A model generated the notes under the pieces. The model had not been told where the DNA came from, ran no database searches, and saw only the letters and a program-made list of their open reading frames with translations. Both the position numbers and the translations under genes were made by a program. Of a stretch of 64,000 nucleotides of DNA, positions 51,094 to 60,428 are shown piece after piece. This stretch comes from an uncultured Emticicia sp. (GTDB lineage: Bacteria > Bacteroidota > Bacteroidia > Cytophagales > Spirosomataceae): contig NZ_CALCZQ010000045.1 of assembly GCF_937903345.1 (NCBI RefSeq), positions 1 through 64,000 of the forward strand. The letters run 5' to 3'. Every line of letters begins with the position of its first letter. Position 1 is the stretch's first letter.

Positions 51094-52974
51094 TTAATCA
51101 CAACCACAAGGAAATTTCATTTGTTTTGCTTTTTCTTTATTAACTAATTTTTGCCATGATTCAGGTTTGGGTATGAATACTATTTTGCCAGCACCTGGAA
51201 ACATGGTAGTTTGTGTTGGAGAACCAATAGCATTTGTAATTTGATTATACATTTCATTAGGAATCAAGTCGACACTTAGGTTTATTCCGGCAAAATCATT
51301 GTATTTAAAATAATTCAAAAAATGCTCCAATTGATTGTTATCAAATGAATTAATAATTTTGCTTGCATTCCTCCAACCGTCTATGTATGTACTATCATTT
51401 GGTATTACCCATTTGCCAATGCCCACACCAACAAATCCGTTAACACCTGACGCAGGAACGCGACTATAATAGCCTCCAATTACTTTCTTTTCATGAAAAC
51501 GGCTCAAAGCATATATATTGCATGTTCGTTGAAAAATCGGACAAAGGTTTTCTCTGAGGCCAGTGCCATCACCCCCAACAATACAAAATGGAAAATCCAT
51601 TACTGCTTCACCTTTTTGTATTTTTACTTTTTGCATGTACCAAAAAAAATTTTTGTCAAACACATAAGGTTTTTGTGAGTATCGATATTTGTAAACTACT
51701 GATATTTCGAGGATAAAAAAAGTTATAATAAAAAATAACAAAATTTTATGAAAAGACAATTTCCTTAAATCAGTAGGAAGGAAAAAACACGAAAAAACAA
51801 CAGGTAACATAGACGTAAACCTTGATGGTACTCGATTGTACGCTCCCCATGGAAAAACTTTAAGCGTAGGAATTTTATTTGGATGATAAAATATAGAAAT
51901 CAACAAAAGAATAATCAAAGGAAAAAATACCAACCAGAACTGTTTTCTATTTTTGAAAAATCCTATAATCCCCAAACTCAAGCACAACCAACCTGGACTT
52001 CCAGAACCAAAACCTTCAGGCATATCCTTTAAAATGTGAGTAAATGGATTCTGTAAAGCACTAAACCCTGGAAAATAAGGCAGTAACATTCGTAACGGAT
52101 GGCTCCAAAAATGTGGTGCATTGGCATTATCGAAATGAAAAGACTTTGCTTCAAAATAAATTTGCAAAACTAAAGGTAGATACAAAAAAATAAAAATTAG
52201 ACACGGAATACTCAACATTAAATAAAACCACGGAGATCTCTTTAACTCAGAAAACCAGTCGATAAAATATTTTTTTAGTTGATTTTCGCCTTTCAGAATC
52301 CTAATTAAAAAAACTACCACCACAGGAAACAAACAAATTACAAAACTATTAAGGGCAAAACCACATATATAACCGAGGTTCATTCCGAGCGTGGCGAGCA
52401 AAACAAAAGCCTTTAAAAAAACCCATTTGACTGCTATATTTTCTCTCAAAACTATCCGTTTAACAAGAATAAAGTCAGTAAACAAACTTAAAACAGCCCA
52501 ATGTATTGTACTATGGTTGAAATGATGAGGATATTTATTGAGGGCGTAAAAATTGAAGAATGTAACAATAAAGCCAACAAAAAAGGCTTTATTCTGACCA
52601 AAATCTTTTTTTATAACAAGGTAAGTACCTAAAAATGAAATAATTAGGCTAAGAATATAATAGAAGTTGAGCCAAGCCCCAAGACCGAAATTATTATAAA
52701 AAAAAGCAAACCAATAATTGCTTTCGAGCGACCAATCTGAAAAAACCTGAGTTGTTCCAAATGGATAAAAAGTTTGATTATTATTAAATTCTAAACTCGG
52801 AAAAGGTATAAAACTAATGTGTTGAGAAAGATAATAGCCCACATATTCCCATTCATCAACATCGCCACCACCCGAAAGCGGTACTGAAAAATTTTGTATA
52901 AAAAAGACTCCATATAATATTGGCAAAAATATGGTGAAGGCTACAAACAGTATATTTATATTTTTTTGAGACAT
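51094..52974 (-). CDS. Large multi-spanning membrane protein (GT-C-like)
   Basis: About 626 residues from the ATG at 52974 (MSQKNINILFVAFTIFLPIL). It has about 11 hydrophobic helices and a first outer loop with GGGDVDEWEYVGYYLSQHIS, which carries the acidic pair expected in GT-C glycosyltransferases. The C-terminal 190 residues form a soluble domain (GEAVMDFPFCIVGGDGTGLR, then FDNNQLEHFLNYFKYNDFAG). Its start lies 11 bases after the stop of the nagB-like gene, so the two are likely cotranscribed. No precise family; a surface glycan role is inferred. Confidence 0.65.
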   Translation of the reverse strand: MSQKNINILFVAFTIFLPILYGVFFIQNFSVPLSGGGDVDEWEYVGYYLSQHISFIPFPSLEFNNNQTFYPFGTTQVFSDWSLESNYWFAFFYNNFGLGAWLNFYYILSLIISFLGTYLVIKKDFGQNKAFFVGFIVTFFNFYALNKYPHHFNHSTIHWAVLSLFTDFILVKRIVLRENIAVKWVFLKAFVLLATLGMNLGYICGFALNSFVICLFPVVVVFLIRILKGENQLKKYFIDWFSELKRSPWFYLMLSIPCLIFIFLYLPLVLQIYFEAKSFHFDNANAPHFWSHPLRMLLPYFPGFSALQNPFTHILKDMPEGFGSGSPGWLCLSLGIIGFFKNRKQFWLVFFPLIILLLISIFYHPNKIPTLKVFPWGAYNRVPSRFTSMLPVVFSCFFLPTDLRKLSFHKILLFFIITFFILEISVVYKYRYSQKPYVFDKNFFWYMQKVKIQKGEAVMDFPFCIVGGDGTGLRENLCPIFQRTCNIYALSRFHEKKVIGGYYSRVPASGVNGFVGVGIGKWVIPNDSTYIDGWRNASKIINSFDNNQLEHFLNYFKYNDFAGINLSVDLIPNEMYNQITNAIGSPTQTTMFPGAGKIVFIPKPESWQKLVNKEKAKQMKFPCGCD

Positions 52975-52984
52975 TAAATTAGCA

Positions 52985-53701
52985 TTATAATAACTGAGCT
53001 GCTGCCTCATCAATCCAAACAAAAGCGTTTGAATGTAATTTAAAGACCGTAGAAGGTAGTTCAACGCTTGGATCTTGCACAATAGTTTGTTTTAAAACCT
53101 CTGCTTTACGCTGGCCAGTTGCAATCAAAATCGCAACATTTGCTTCCAAAAGATGTTTTAAGCCAATAGTAATACCCTGTGTAAGTTTTGTATTTTCCTT
53201 AAAATATTTCTGACCAATACTAATTGTTACATCTGCAAGTTGAGTTATGTGACAATAATTATCAAAACTATATCCAGGTTCGTTCAGACCAATATGTCCG
53301 TTTACACCAACCCCAACAATTATTAAATCTGCCCCTCCTTTACGATTAAGCAACTCATCAACCCGCTTACATTCTGATTCGAGGTCAGTAGCCATTGAGT
53401 CAAAAAAAGTATATTGTGCTGGGTTAACTCCAAGTGGTTTTAACAAGTTTTCTTCAACAATGTATCTGCAACTGCCTTCGCTCGTTGCTGGAATTCCGAC
53501 CCATTCATCAAGGCCAACTATTGTAACTTGATCAAAATCAGAAGGTTGAGCTAGTTCAACTATTTTCTTGTATGTCAAAACAGGAGTATCTCCAGAAGTT
53601 AGAATTAAAGTGGCACTCGGTTTATTTCTGACTAAATTAATTATATAATTGGCAGTGTGGGTGGCGAGTTGCTCAGCGTTTTGAAAGGTTTCTATTTGCA
53701 T
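52985..53701 (-). CDS. nagB: Glucosamine-6-phosphate deaminase family protein
   Basis: A 238-residue protein of the NagB/6-phosphogluconolactonase fold. Seen: LILTSGDTPVLTYKKIVELA, VTIVGLDEWVGIP with the active-site aspartate, and DLIIVGVGVNGHIGLNEPG, the loop that marks true NagB (histidine and glutamate) over the lactonase. It should convert glucosamine-6-phosphate to fructose-6-phosphate and ammonia, feeding amino sugars into glycolysis. A well-formed promoter lies just upstream, and the large membrane protein follows within 11 bases. Confidence 0.85.
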   Translation of the reverse strand: MQIETFQNAEQLATHTANYIINLVRNKPSATLILTSGDTPVLTYKKIVELAQPSDFDQVTIVGLDEWVGIPATSEGSCRYIVEENLLKPLGVNPAQYTFFDSMATDLESECKRVDELLNRKGGADLIIVGVGVNGHIGLNEPGYSFDNYCHITQLADVTISIGQKYFKENTKLTQGITIGLKHLLEANVAILIATGQRKAEVLKQTIVQDPSVELPSTVFKLHSNAFVWIDEAAAQLL

Positions 53702-53729
53702 TGAAGAAAAAGATTAAATTGAATTAAAT

Positions 53730-53760
53730 CAAATCTATCACATAAATTTTAAATTTACAA
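53730..53760 (-). promoter_or_regulatory. Bacteroidota-type promoter of nagB
   Basis: On the minus strand: TTG (53760-53758), a 20-bp spacer, and TAGATTTG (53737-53730), matching the consensus. The leader would be about 22 nt. The rest of the 53702-54031 spacer shows nothing else firm. Confidence 0.6.
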
Positions 53761-54031
53761 TTTCTCAAAAAATATCTTTGGAATTATTAAGATAAAACAT
53801 TTCATACTAAAATTAACCTTGAAATTTGATCCATTAAAAAGCTTCTGAATTTTGTTAAGCAAATTTTCTTTTTTTGGAATTTTTATTGATTATATGCTCA
53901 AACTCATAAATAATAAATAAATTTCTATGAATATTTGTATGGTATTAAAAGATGCTAAGTTAATGTAATTATACGGTATTAAGAAATCAAAACTAAAACT
54001 ACACAACCCCAAATAAAATCTATCATTAAAT

Positions 54032-55390
54032 ATGAAAACTTACTTAAAAGCTATAATTACTTTCTTTTTTTTGATATTAGTTATTGCTTGCAAACCGAAA
54101 GAAATTGTTCCAATTCCACCAATTTTAGACACAATCACAGTTTCAGAAACCACCATTTCCACCATAAGATTTTCCAGTGCCATAACTGATATTGGCAATC
54201 AATATATTTCTGATTATGGATTTGTGTTTTCTGAAAACAATGCGATTCCAACTTTGGCTGACTCTAAAATTTCATTCGGTGCGATTACGGCTGCAAATGT
54301 AGTACCATTAAAATTTTCTGAGGAAATTAAAGGCTTAAAGATCAGTTCAAATTATTATGCAAGAGCTTATGCAACCATTTCCACAAACACCTTCTTTGGA
54401 CCAGTAATAATATTTAAAACAGCGGATTTAATTCAACCAACAATAAAAACGGAGGCTGTACTCTTAGTATTTACCACAACAGCAAAACTTCAAGGTATAA
54501 TTGAAACCAAAGGAACTTTTGATGTTAGTGAGTATGGTATTTGCTGGTCTGCAAGCAATAATCTTCCAACTATAAGCGATTCTAAATCAAGCAGAGTAGG
54601 GACTTTAGGCGTTTATCCGACAATTTATTCCGAAGATGTCATAAATCTTATTCCAAATACAAACTATTATTTTCGAGCATTTGTCGTATCAAATGGCGTA
54701 ACTTCGTATGGAAACATGCTCACCTTCAAAACGGTAGCAATCACTCAACCTACTATAAAAACTTTAGAAGCGAATACTACCACTACAAGCTCGGTTAAAA
54801 TCAAAGGGTTGGTTGAATTTGGTGGAAATGCAGATAAAATTACCGAATTTGGAATTTGTTGGTCGCAACGATTCACGACTCCAACACTCGACCATTCAAA
54901 GGCTAAAATACTTGACGATATTACGATTTTTCCCAAAACATATTCGGTTGATATTTATAGTTTAAGTTCAAGCATCGAACTATATTATCGAGCTTATATT
55001 ATTTCAAATGGTGTGGTGACTTATGGCGATGTGAAAAATTATAATTTAGAAATTGGTGGATTTCCAACACTTTCAACAGGAAATTCAACCTCAATCTCAG
55101 CAACTTCTCAAAGAATTCAATCAATAATCATTACAAAAGGAAGTTATCCAATTACGGAATATGGTATTTGTTGGAATCTAATCAATGATTATTCAAATAC
55201 CTTTCCAATAACTTGTAAAACTGGTGCTTCAATTCAAGATAGCCCAACAAATTTTCCTGTTACATTTTCAATTGACGCGATAAATCTAACTGTTGGAACG
55301 CTATATTTTTACCGTGCCTTTGTGGTTTCCAATGGAATAACAACTTATGGAAATGAAAAAAGCGTTTTTAACGCTGGTAGCTCAAAATAA
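54032..55390 (+). CDS. Lipoprotein with four fibronectin-like repeats
   Basis: A 452-residue protein with lipoprotein signal ending in LVIAC (cysteine at residue 20). The rest is four tandem repeats of about 95-105 residues, each with the core EYGICWS...PTISDSK and YYFRAFVVSNGVTSYGN; repeat 1 is the most diverged (DYGFVFSENNAIPTLADSKI) and repeat 4 has lost part of the Asp-Ser-Lys segment. Such repeats occur in surface lipoproteins of Bacteroidota, probably as beta-sandwich spacers or adhesive units. Its last 9 bases overlap the convergent PLP-enzyme gene. Confidence 0.8.
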   Translation: MKTYLKAIITFFFLILVIACKPKEIVPIPPILDTITVSETTISTIRFSSAITDIGNQYISDYGFVFSENNAIPTLADSKISFGAITAANVVPLKFSEEIKGLKISSNYYARAYATISTNTFFGPVIIFKTADLIQPTIKTEAVLLVFTTTAKLQGIIETKGTFDVSEYGICWSASNNLPTISDSKSSRVGTLGVYPTIYSEDVINLIPNTNYYFRAFVVSNGVTSYGNMLTFKTVAITQPTIKTLEANTTTTSSVKIKGLVEFGGNADKITEFGICWSQRFTTPTLDHSKAKILDDITIFPKTYSVDIYSLSSSIELYYRAYIISNGVVTYGDVKNYNLEIGGFPTLSTGNSTSISATSQRIQSIIITKGSYPITEYGICWNLINDYSNTFPITCKTGASIQDSPTNFPVTFSIDAINLTVGTLYFYRAFVVSNGITTYGNEKSVFNAGSSK

Positions 55391-56335
55391 AGTCCTGAGC
55401 CCTCCAGTATGAATTAAAACAACTTTCGAATTAGGTTCTAATAAAGTGGAAAAATACTTATAAAAGGCAAAAAACATTTTACCCGAATAGATTGGTTCTA
55501 TTGAGAAATCATGTTTAATATTAAATTTTGATATAAATTCAATCAATTCAGGTGTTTTTTTTGCATATCCGCCGTGATGTTCGTGCCATAAAATTTCAAA
55601 ATTTTGATTGGATTTCTCTTTCAACTTTTCTGTCAGATTTACAATTTCATTCAATAGATATTGACCATTTTTCAAAACACAAACACCGATAACTTTAGTT
55701 TGGCACTTGGTTTGAGAAATAATTCCTGAAATCGTTCCAGCAGTGCCAACGGGACAAATAATATATTCAGGAGCTGAACCTAATTGTTCAAAAATTTCCT
55801 CAACCATCTCTCCCACTCCTACTAAAGCTAAGCGATTCGTACCGCCCTCAGGAACTATTTTTGAGTCATTTATATCAAAACCTGTAAGTTCTTGAATTGC
55901 TCTTTGTTTTTGTGGATTTTCACGCATTTCTCGATATTCCCTTCGTGTCACAAAATGAAGTTTCATTCCACATTCAGAAGCAAACCTTAATGTTTCTGAC
56001 GAATTTTCATTCAGTTCGTCCCCTCGAACGATTCCAATGGTCTTAAAACCAAAATATTTTCCTGCCGCAGCCGTCGCATAAATATGATTGGAGTATGCTC
56101 CTCCAAAAGTAATGATTTGCTCTACTCCTTGATTCTGAGCAACAATTAAATTGTATTTTAATTTTCGCCATTTATTGCCCGAAATTTTTGGATGAATTAA
56201 ATCATCTCTTTTCACAAAAACTTTTAATCCATTTGCTGCAAATAACTGGTCTTCCAATTTTTGTAGGGGCGAAGGCAATGATAAAATTTGATTTATTCGC
56301 TCAGAAAAAGCACTATTAACAGAAATATCATTCAT
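55382..56335 (-). CDS. PLP enzyme of the D-cysteine desulfhydrase / ACC deaminase family
   Basis: A 317-residue fold-type II PLP enzyme. Seen: VKRDDLIHPKISGNKWRKLK with the Schiff-base lysine in GNKWRK, IITFGGAYSNHIYATAAAGK (asparagine/serine cofactor contacts), VPEGGTNRLALVGVGEM, and the phosphate-binding GTAGTISGI. ACC deaminase and D-cysteine desulfhydrase share these motifs; bacteria with this length and genomic setting more often have the desulfhydrase-type activity, but I cannot decide. It is divergent from the pseudouridine synthase gene with a 32-bp gap. Confidence 0.85.
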   Translation of the reverse strand: MNDISVNSAFSERINQILSLPSPLQKLEDQLFAANGLKVFVKRDDLIHPKISGNKWRKLKYNLIVAQNQGVEQIITFGGAYSNHIYATAAAGKYFGFKTIGIVRGDELNENSSETLRFASECGMKLHFVTRREYREMRENPQKQRAIQELTGFDINDSKIVPEGGTNRLALVGVGEMVEEIFEQLGSAPEYIICPVGTAGTISGIISQTKCQTKVIGVCVLKNGQYLLNEIVNLTEKLKEKSNQNFEILWHEHHGGYAKKTPELIEFISKFNIKHDFSIEPIYSGKMFFAFYKYFSTLLEPNSKVVLIHTGGLRTLF

Positions 56336-56342
56336 TTTATCT

Positions 56343-56350
56343 TAAATTTG
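56343..56350 (+). promoter_or_regulatory. Candidate -7 box of the RluA-type gene
   Basis: TAAATTTG matches TAnnTTTG and falls in the 32-bp divergent gap; it would give a leader of only about 11 nt. No -33 TTG at the standard distance. Confidence 0.4.
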
Positions 56351-56367
56351 CCGTAAATTTAAAGATA

Positions 56368-57399
56368 ATGAACGAAGAACAAGACAATTTTGACAGCGAA
56401 GAAGACGAACTTTTTGAGCATCAACGAATTGTGGTTGATAAAGGCCAAGTCATGATGCGATTAGATAAATATTTACCCCATTTTACGAAAAATATATCTC
56501 GCAATAAAATCCAAAACTCAATTGATGCAGAAGCAATAAAGGTAAACGGTATTACAGTCAAAGCCAGCTACAAAGTAAAACCCTTGGATGTAATTACGTT
56601 TTCGTTGCCCAGCCCTCCAAGAGTTTTCGAGTTGATAGAAGAAAATATACCGCTCAATATTGTTTATGAAGACGATGATTTAATGGTTGTCAATAAACCG
56701 GCAGGTATGGTAGTACATCCTGCGGTTGGTAATTGGTCCGGAACACTAGTTAATGGTTTGATTTATTATCTAAAAAACTTGCCGACACACCGTAATGGTG
56801 AGATTCGGCCTGGTTTAGTGCATCGAATTGATAAAGATACTTCGGGGCTTTTGGTCATTGCCAAAAATGATTTTGCGATGACTTTTCTTGCCAAACAGTT
56901 TTTTGATCATTCAATAGAACGCACCTATTATGCTCTCGTTTGGGGAGTTCCGAAAGAAACCTCAGGAACTGTCCATAATTTTATCGGACGTAGCCCCAAA
57001 AATAGAAAACTGAGTGAAGTATTTTTGGATGCTTCGTATGGCAAAGAATCTATAACTCATTATAAAATTCTGAAAGATTTCCGTTATGTTTCACTCCTCC
57101 AATGTAATTTAGAAACTGGTAGAACGCATCAGATAAGAGTTCACATGAAATTTTTAGGACATACCCTTTTTAGCGATTCAGATTATGGTGGAGATAAAAT
57201 TTTAAGAGGTCAACAGTTTTCTAATTACAAGAAATTTGTCGAAAATTGCTTTGAGGTAATACCTCGTCAGGCACTTCATGCAAAAACTTTGGGCTTTGTT
57301 CATCCTCGAACCAAAGAATGGATGCAGTTCGACACAGAATTGCCAGATGATTTTAAAATGGTTCTTGAAAAATGGGAAACTTACGTGAATAATGATTAA
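56368..57399 (+). CDS. rluD: RluA/RluD family rRNA pseudouridine synthase
   Basis: A 343-residue protein with an N-terminal S4 RNA-binding domain (MRLDKYLPHFTKNISRNKIQ) and the synthase domain: PLNIVYEDDDLMVVNKPAGM, GLVHRIDKDTSGLLVIAKND with catalytic aspartate D155, and LETGRTHQIRVHMKFLGHTL. The RluD-type S4 domain suggests 23S rRNA uridines in helix 69 as target, but RluC-like enzymes share the layout. A GNAT gene follows 36 bp downstream. Confidence 0.9.
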   Translation: MNEEQDNFDSEEDELFEHQRIVVDKGQVMMRLDKYLPHFTKNISRNKIQNSIDAEAIKVNGITVKASYKVKPLDVITFSLPSPPRVFELIEENIPLNIVYEDDDLMVVNKPAGMVVHPAVGNWSGTLVNGLIYYLKNLPTHRNGEIRPGLVHRIDKDTSGLLVIAKNDFAMTFLAKQFFDHSIERTYYALVWGVPKETSGTVHNFIGRSPKNRKLSEVFLDASYGKESITHYKILKDFRYVSLLQCNLETGRTHQIRVHMKFLGHTLFSDSDYGGDKILRGQQFSNYKKFVENCFEVIPRQALHAKTLGFVHPRTKEWMQFDTELPDDFKMVLEKWETYVNND

Positions 57400-57435
57400 A
57401 AGGAATGTTGAATTAAATCTAAAAACCAAATTTCT

Positions 57436-57888
57436 ATGAAAATTAAAATAAGACGGATAAGAAAAGCAGACGTTCAGCGAGTATATGAGCTTGTTTATGA
57501 ATTAGCAGTTTATGAAAAAGAGCCTCAACAAGTAACAAACACTGTTGAAATGATGCTCAAAGATGGATTTGGTAAAAGCAAAATTTTTGGTTGCTTTGTT
57601 GCCGAAGTCGATGGCGTTATTCAAGGTATTTCAATATATTATTACCGATATTCGACTTGGAAAGGGAAGCGTTTATACCTTGAAGATATTGTAGTTACTG
57701 AGTCAATGCGTGGTTATGGATTAGGAAAACTTCTATTCGAAAAAGTAATTGAAGAAGCCAAAAATACAGAATGCACAGGAATGATGTGGCAAGTACTTAA
57801 TTGGAATGAACCAGCTATTAATTTTTACAGAAAAAACTTCCCAACCCGCTTTGACGAAGGGTGGATAAATTGTAATCTAGATTTTTAA
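57436..57888 (+). CDS. GNAT N-acetyltransferase (SSAT-like)
   Basis: A 150-residue acetyltransferase with the acetyl-CoA loop MRGYGLGKLLFEKVIEEAKN and the diamine-acetyltransferase-like start IRRIRKADVQRVYELVYELA plus YEKEPQQV. The pattern LEDIVVTESMRGYGLG and NWNEPAINFYRKNF resembles the spermidine/spermine acetyltransferase branch, so polyamine or thialysine-type amines are plausible substrates; this is inference. It lies 36 bp after the RluA-type gene. Confidence 0.88.
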   Translation: MKIKIRRIRKADVQRVYELVYELAVYEKEPQQVTNTVEMMLKDGFGKSKIFGCFVAEVDGVIQGISIYYYRYSTWKGKRLYLEDIVVTESMRGYGLGKLLFEKVIEEAKNTECTGMMWQVLNWNEPAINFYRKNFPTRFDEGWINCNLDF

Positions 57889-57975
57889 ATATTAGACACC
57901 TTTCCTATTGATTTTTTTAAAAGGCATGATATGTTAAATATAAGTCAACTTTTGAATTGGACTTTATGAAGCTTT

Positions 57976-58296
57976 CTAATTATATCCTTTTTCCCAAGGA
58001 AACAATTTAATTTTTTTTCCTCGTTTTCTTATACCTTGTTTTTGGTTTTTAGGTTGAGTTTCTAATTTCATTGTTTCTAAATTGTCTTTTTTCTTATCCC
58101 AGATAAAATGGAATGTAGGTACACTTAATTTCCGAGTAGAAAAATAACCTGAAACCAAAAACGTATGCTTATGCTCATATTTCGACATACAGTTTTGAAT
58201 TGGACACCTTGGAGCCCAACAAGAGGCCAAGCTAATTGTACAAATAAATACTATAAAATATATTTTAAAATTTTTAGAGAGAGGCAAAGTTTTCAT
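57976..58296 (-). CDS. Small lipoprotein of unknown function
   Basis: About 106 residues from the ATG at 58296. The signal has lipobox LASC, followed by a cysteine-rich piece (WAPRCPIQNCMSKYEHKHTF) and a basic tail (GIRKRGKKIKLFPWEKGYN). I recognise the C-W-x-P-R-C-P look from Cytophagales lipoproteins but no named family. It is the last gene of a four-gene minus-strand set and starts 13 bases after the previous stop. Confidence 0.7.
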   Translation of the reverse strand: MKTLPLSKNFKIYFIVFICTISLASCWAPRCPIQNCMSKYEHKHTFLVSGYFSTRKLSVPTFHFIWDKKKDNLETMKLETQPKNQKQGIRKRGKKIKLFPWEKGYN

Positions 58297-58308
58297 TGAA
58301 GGTATCAA

Positions 58309-59019
58309 TTAAATTACTAAACAAAGTCGAAATCCAGCTGTTGCATTTGGCAAAAATCCTTTACTACCTACTTCCCAAAACTTCCATTTCGATATAAAAC
58401 CACTGTGTAAAATCAAATCATTATCACTTGATACTTTATATTTTCTTACACCAGCACCTATATAAGCATCAATAAAGAAATGTCGATGGATAAGAAAATT
58501 TTTACCCCATTTAATATTGAGTATTTGCTCTGTTTGTAGGACATCTGTTTTTTCAAATATTGCATAATTTGGTAAACTTGCCGCTCCAATCGCCACTGCA
58601 TTGACCTCTTGACGATTTATCTTTTTTTGGGCATATTCTAGTGCCCAATAACGGCCAAATGGTTTTCTATCAAGTGCATAAAAAGGATACCAATCAGAAA
58701 AATACCCTCGAATTTCACCCCTATAAAATTGAGTTTTCATATCCGGCATATTTTTTCGAATATATTTATCAACATTCAGTTTTCCTTTGCCTGTTCCGTA
58801 GTCAAAATTAAAACTAAATCTGCCAATTGGTGGAGCTAACTCTGCACCAATCTGAAACGCATTTTCGGTTGCGAACAAAGGCAGTGGTGTAAACTTCAAC
58901 AACAAAATAGGTTGACGCGTAAAAGAAATTGGCTTATACTTTTGTGCAACCGCAGTTTTTAAACAAAAAAATGTTAAAAAACCATATACAAAATATTTAT
59001 TAATTACGCTGTTTTTCAT
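58309..59019 (-). CDS. Secreted protein of unknown function, outer-membrane-like
   Basis: A 236-residue protein with signal peptide (FVYGFLTFFCLKTAVAQ) and alternating strands with aromatic girdles (PIGRFSFNFDYGTGKGKLNV, HRHFFIDAYIGAGVRKYKVS), ending ATAGFRLCLVI. It looks like a small outer-membrane beta-barrel of the DUF3575 or OmpA-barrel style. Its start overlaps the stop of the preceding lipoprotein gene by 4 bases (ATGA), so the two are co-translated. Function unknown. Confidence 0.7.
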   Translation of the reverse strand: MKNSVINKYFVYGFLTFFCLKTAVAQKYKPISFTRQPILLLKFTPLPLFATENAFQIGAELAPPIGRFSFNFDYGTGKGKLNVDKYIRKNMPDMKTQFYRGEIRGYFSDWYPFYALDRKPFGRYWALEYAQKKINRQEVNAVAIGAASLPNYAIFEKTDVLQTEQILNIKWGKNFLIHRHFFIDAYIGAGVRKYKVSSDNDLILHSGFISKWKFWEVGSKGFLPNATAGFRLCLVI

Positions 59020-59768
59020 TTTAAACTACTAAGTTCTTTCAAGTTTTTCAAATCGGCTAATGAATATTGCGTAATTCCTGTTAAGGTTTTAACAATGGCA
59101 ATCTTTTTTGTTTCAAAAACATCAATACGGTCCGTTTTTATCTGCGGATAATTTGAGATTATTGTTAGTTTGCCAGTTGACGAAATTTCATATATAGTTA
59201 AACCATCAACAGGGTTAGCTACAAACAAGTTTTTTCCATAACGCTGTAAGGCAAAGCTTCTTGTACCTAAAGAACTGCTCGCTATCATTCTATGAACTGG
59301 GCCTGCTAGGCTATCAGATTTATAAACTGTTATAGTTGGCACTTCATTGCTTGATCTACAAACATCATTACCTTTGGCAATAACAATGAATTTGTTCATT
59401 GTTAAAAAATTATCGCAAGGCCTTAAGTCTCCTATTGCCCCCAATTCAAGCCAAGTTTTTGTGTCAAGGTGCATCAATTTCAATTCCGAAGCAGTTTGCA
59501 CATACAAAGTATCTGTATTGCCAGCCACTTTCTCAAAATCAATTTCGAGTGGTGCAACCGAACTAAGATTTAAAATTAAAGGAGTATTAACATTTAAAAA
59601 ACTTATTGTTCGATTTGCCAACACAAAGTATTGTGAAGAATTACTTGAAGTATGAAAATGCTGAAATTCTTTTTGACTACCAACTATATGTACAGGCTCA
59701 GGAGCGTGATAACCTTTGCAAGACAGTAAAAACAGCAGCGTTACAAGGAAATGAGGGATTTTTGACAT
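59016..59768 (-). CDS. Beta-propeller-like lipoprotein
   Basis: A 250-residue protein with lipobox FLLSC and repeated short strands (RTISFLNVNTPLILNL, TLYVQTASELKLMHLDTKTW, RYGKNLFVANPVDGLTIYEI) like LVIVD propeller blades. It overlaps the next gene by 4 bases and starts 34 bases after the previous one, so it belongs to the same transcript. The role is unknown; it may pair with the first lipoprotein of the operon. Confidence 0.7.
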   Translation of the reverse strand: MSKIPHFLVTLLFLLSCKGYHAPEPVHIVGSQKEFQHFHTSSNSSQYFVLANRTISFLNVNTPLILNLSSVAPLEIDFEKVAGNTDTLYVQTASELKLMHLDTKTWLELGAIGDLRPCDNFLTMNKFIVIAKGNDVCRSSNEVPTITVYKSDSLAGPVHRMIASSSLGTRSFALQRYGKNLFVANPVDGLTIYEISSTGKLTIISNYPQIKTDRIDVFETKKIAIVKTLTGITQYSLADLKNLKELSSLK

Positions 59769-59801
59769 TAAATTTATAGTAAATTTTTGAAATTTATATC
59801 T

Positions 59802-60389
59802 TTAACGATAACAATTAGCGATATTAGAAAACTCTCCTTTTTCCCAGGCGACCACAAAATGTTCTTTAACAGGGCACTGAAAATATACATTTTGTTGAAT
59901 AGGATAATTTGGATAAACAAAAACTTCTGCGGTTCGTTTATTTATTAGAAGGCTACGCTTAAGATCGGCAAAGGTATTTTCTTTCTTTTTCAATTTATCC
60001 AAAGCATCAATTTTCAAAGAAACAAGGTCATTTCCATTATCAACTATCAAAACATCATTTTTAACAAAGTAATCGGTGCTGGCAGGAATACTCAAAAAAG
60101 CCAATGCTACAGGTTTGGTAGGTATAGTATTATCGAAAACATGTATTCCTAAGCCCCATTCTCCTATAAAAAGATAATCACCTTCAATACATATACGTCC
60201 AGCATTAACAATTGTTTGAGGGGCATCAATTGTAAAGTTTTGTGATTCTGCTAGGGTCAATTTTGTTTTAATTCGATAGCTTACACCTTTATTTATTGCA
60301 TCATTACTTTTAAAATCCTCAATTTTAGAGCAATTTAAAAAAATTGAAGAAACAAATACTAAACTTAAAATATTTTTGAGTGCTAACAT
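59802..60389 (-). CDS. LVIVD-repeat-like lipoprotein
   Basis: About 195 residues from the ATG at 60389 (MLALKNILSLVFVSSIFLNC, lipobox FLNC). The body has the Bacteroidota pattern of LVIVD lipoproteins: INAGRICIEGDYLFIGEWG-like strands, GIHVFDNTIPTKPVALAFLS, and VKNDVLIVDNGNDLVSLKID. It heads a four-gene operon of two lipoproteins, a barrel-like protein and a small lipoprotein. The first ATG at 60404 would add five residues; the downstream one gives a better leader from the TATATTTG box. Confidence 0.75.
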   Translation of the reverse strand: MLALKNILSLVFVSSIFLNCSKIEDFKSNDAINKGVSYRIKTKLTLAESQNFTIDAPQTIVNAGRICIEGDYLFIGEWGLGIHVFDNTIPTKPVALAFLSIPASTDYFVKNDVLIVDNGNDLVSLKIDALDKLKKKENTFADLKRSLLINKRTAEVFVYPNYPIQQNVYFQCPVKEHFVVAWEKGEFSNIANCYR

Positions 60390-60420
60390 ATAATACGAAA
60401 ACATTAATACTTATTTGAAA

Positions 60421-60428
60421 CAAATATA
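60421..60428 (-). promoter_or_regulatory. Candidate -7 box of the LVIVD lipoprotein operon
   Basis: Minus-strand TATATTTG matches TAnnTTTG; a TTTG lies further upstream but at a short 14-bp spacing. The rest of the spacer to 60873 is AT-rich with no gene, RNA or firm signal that I can see. Confidence 0.4.
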
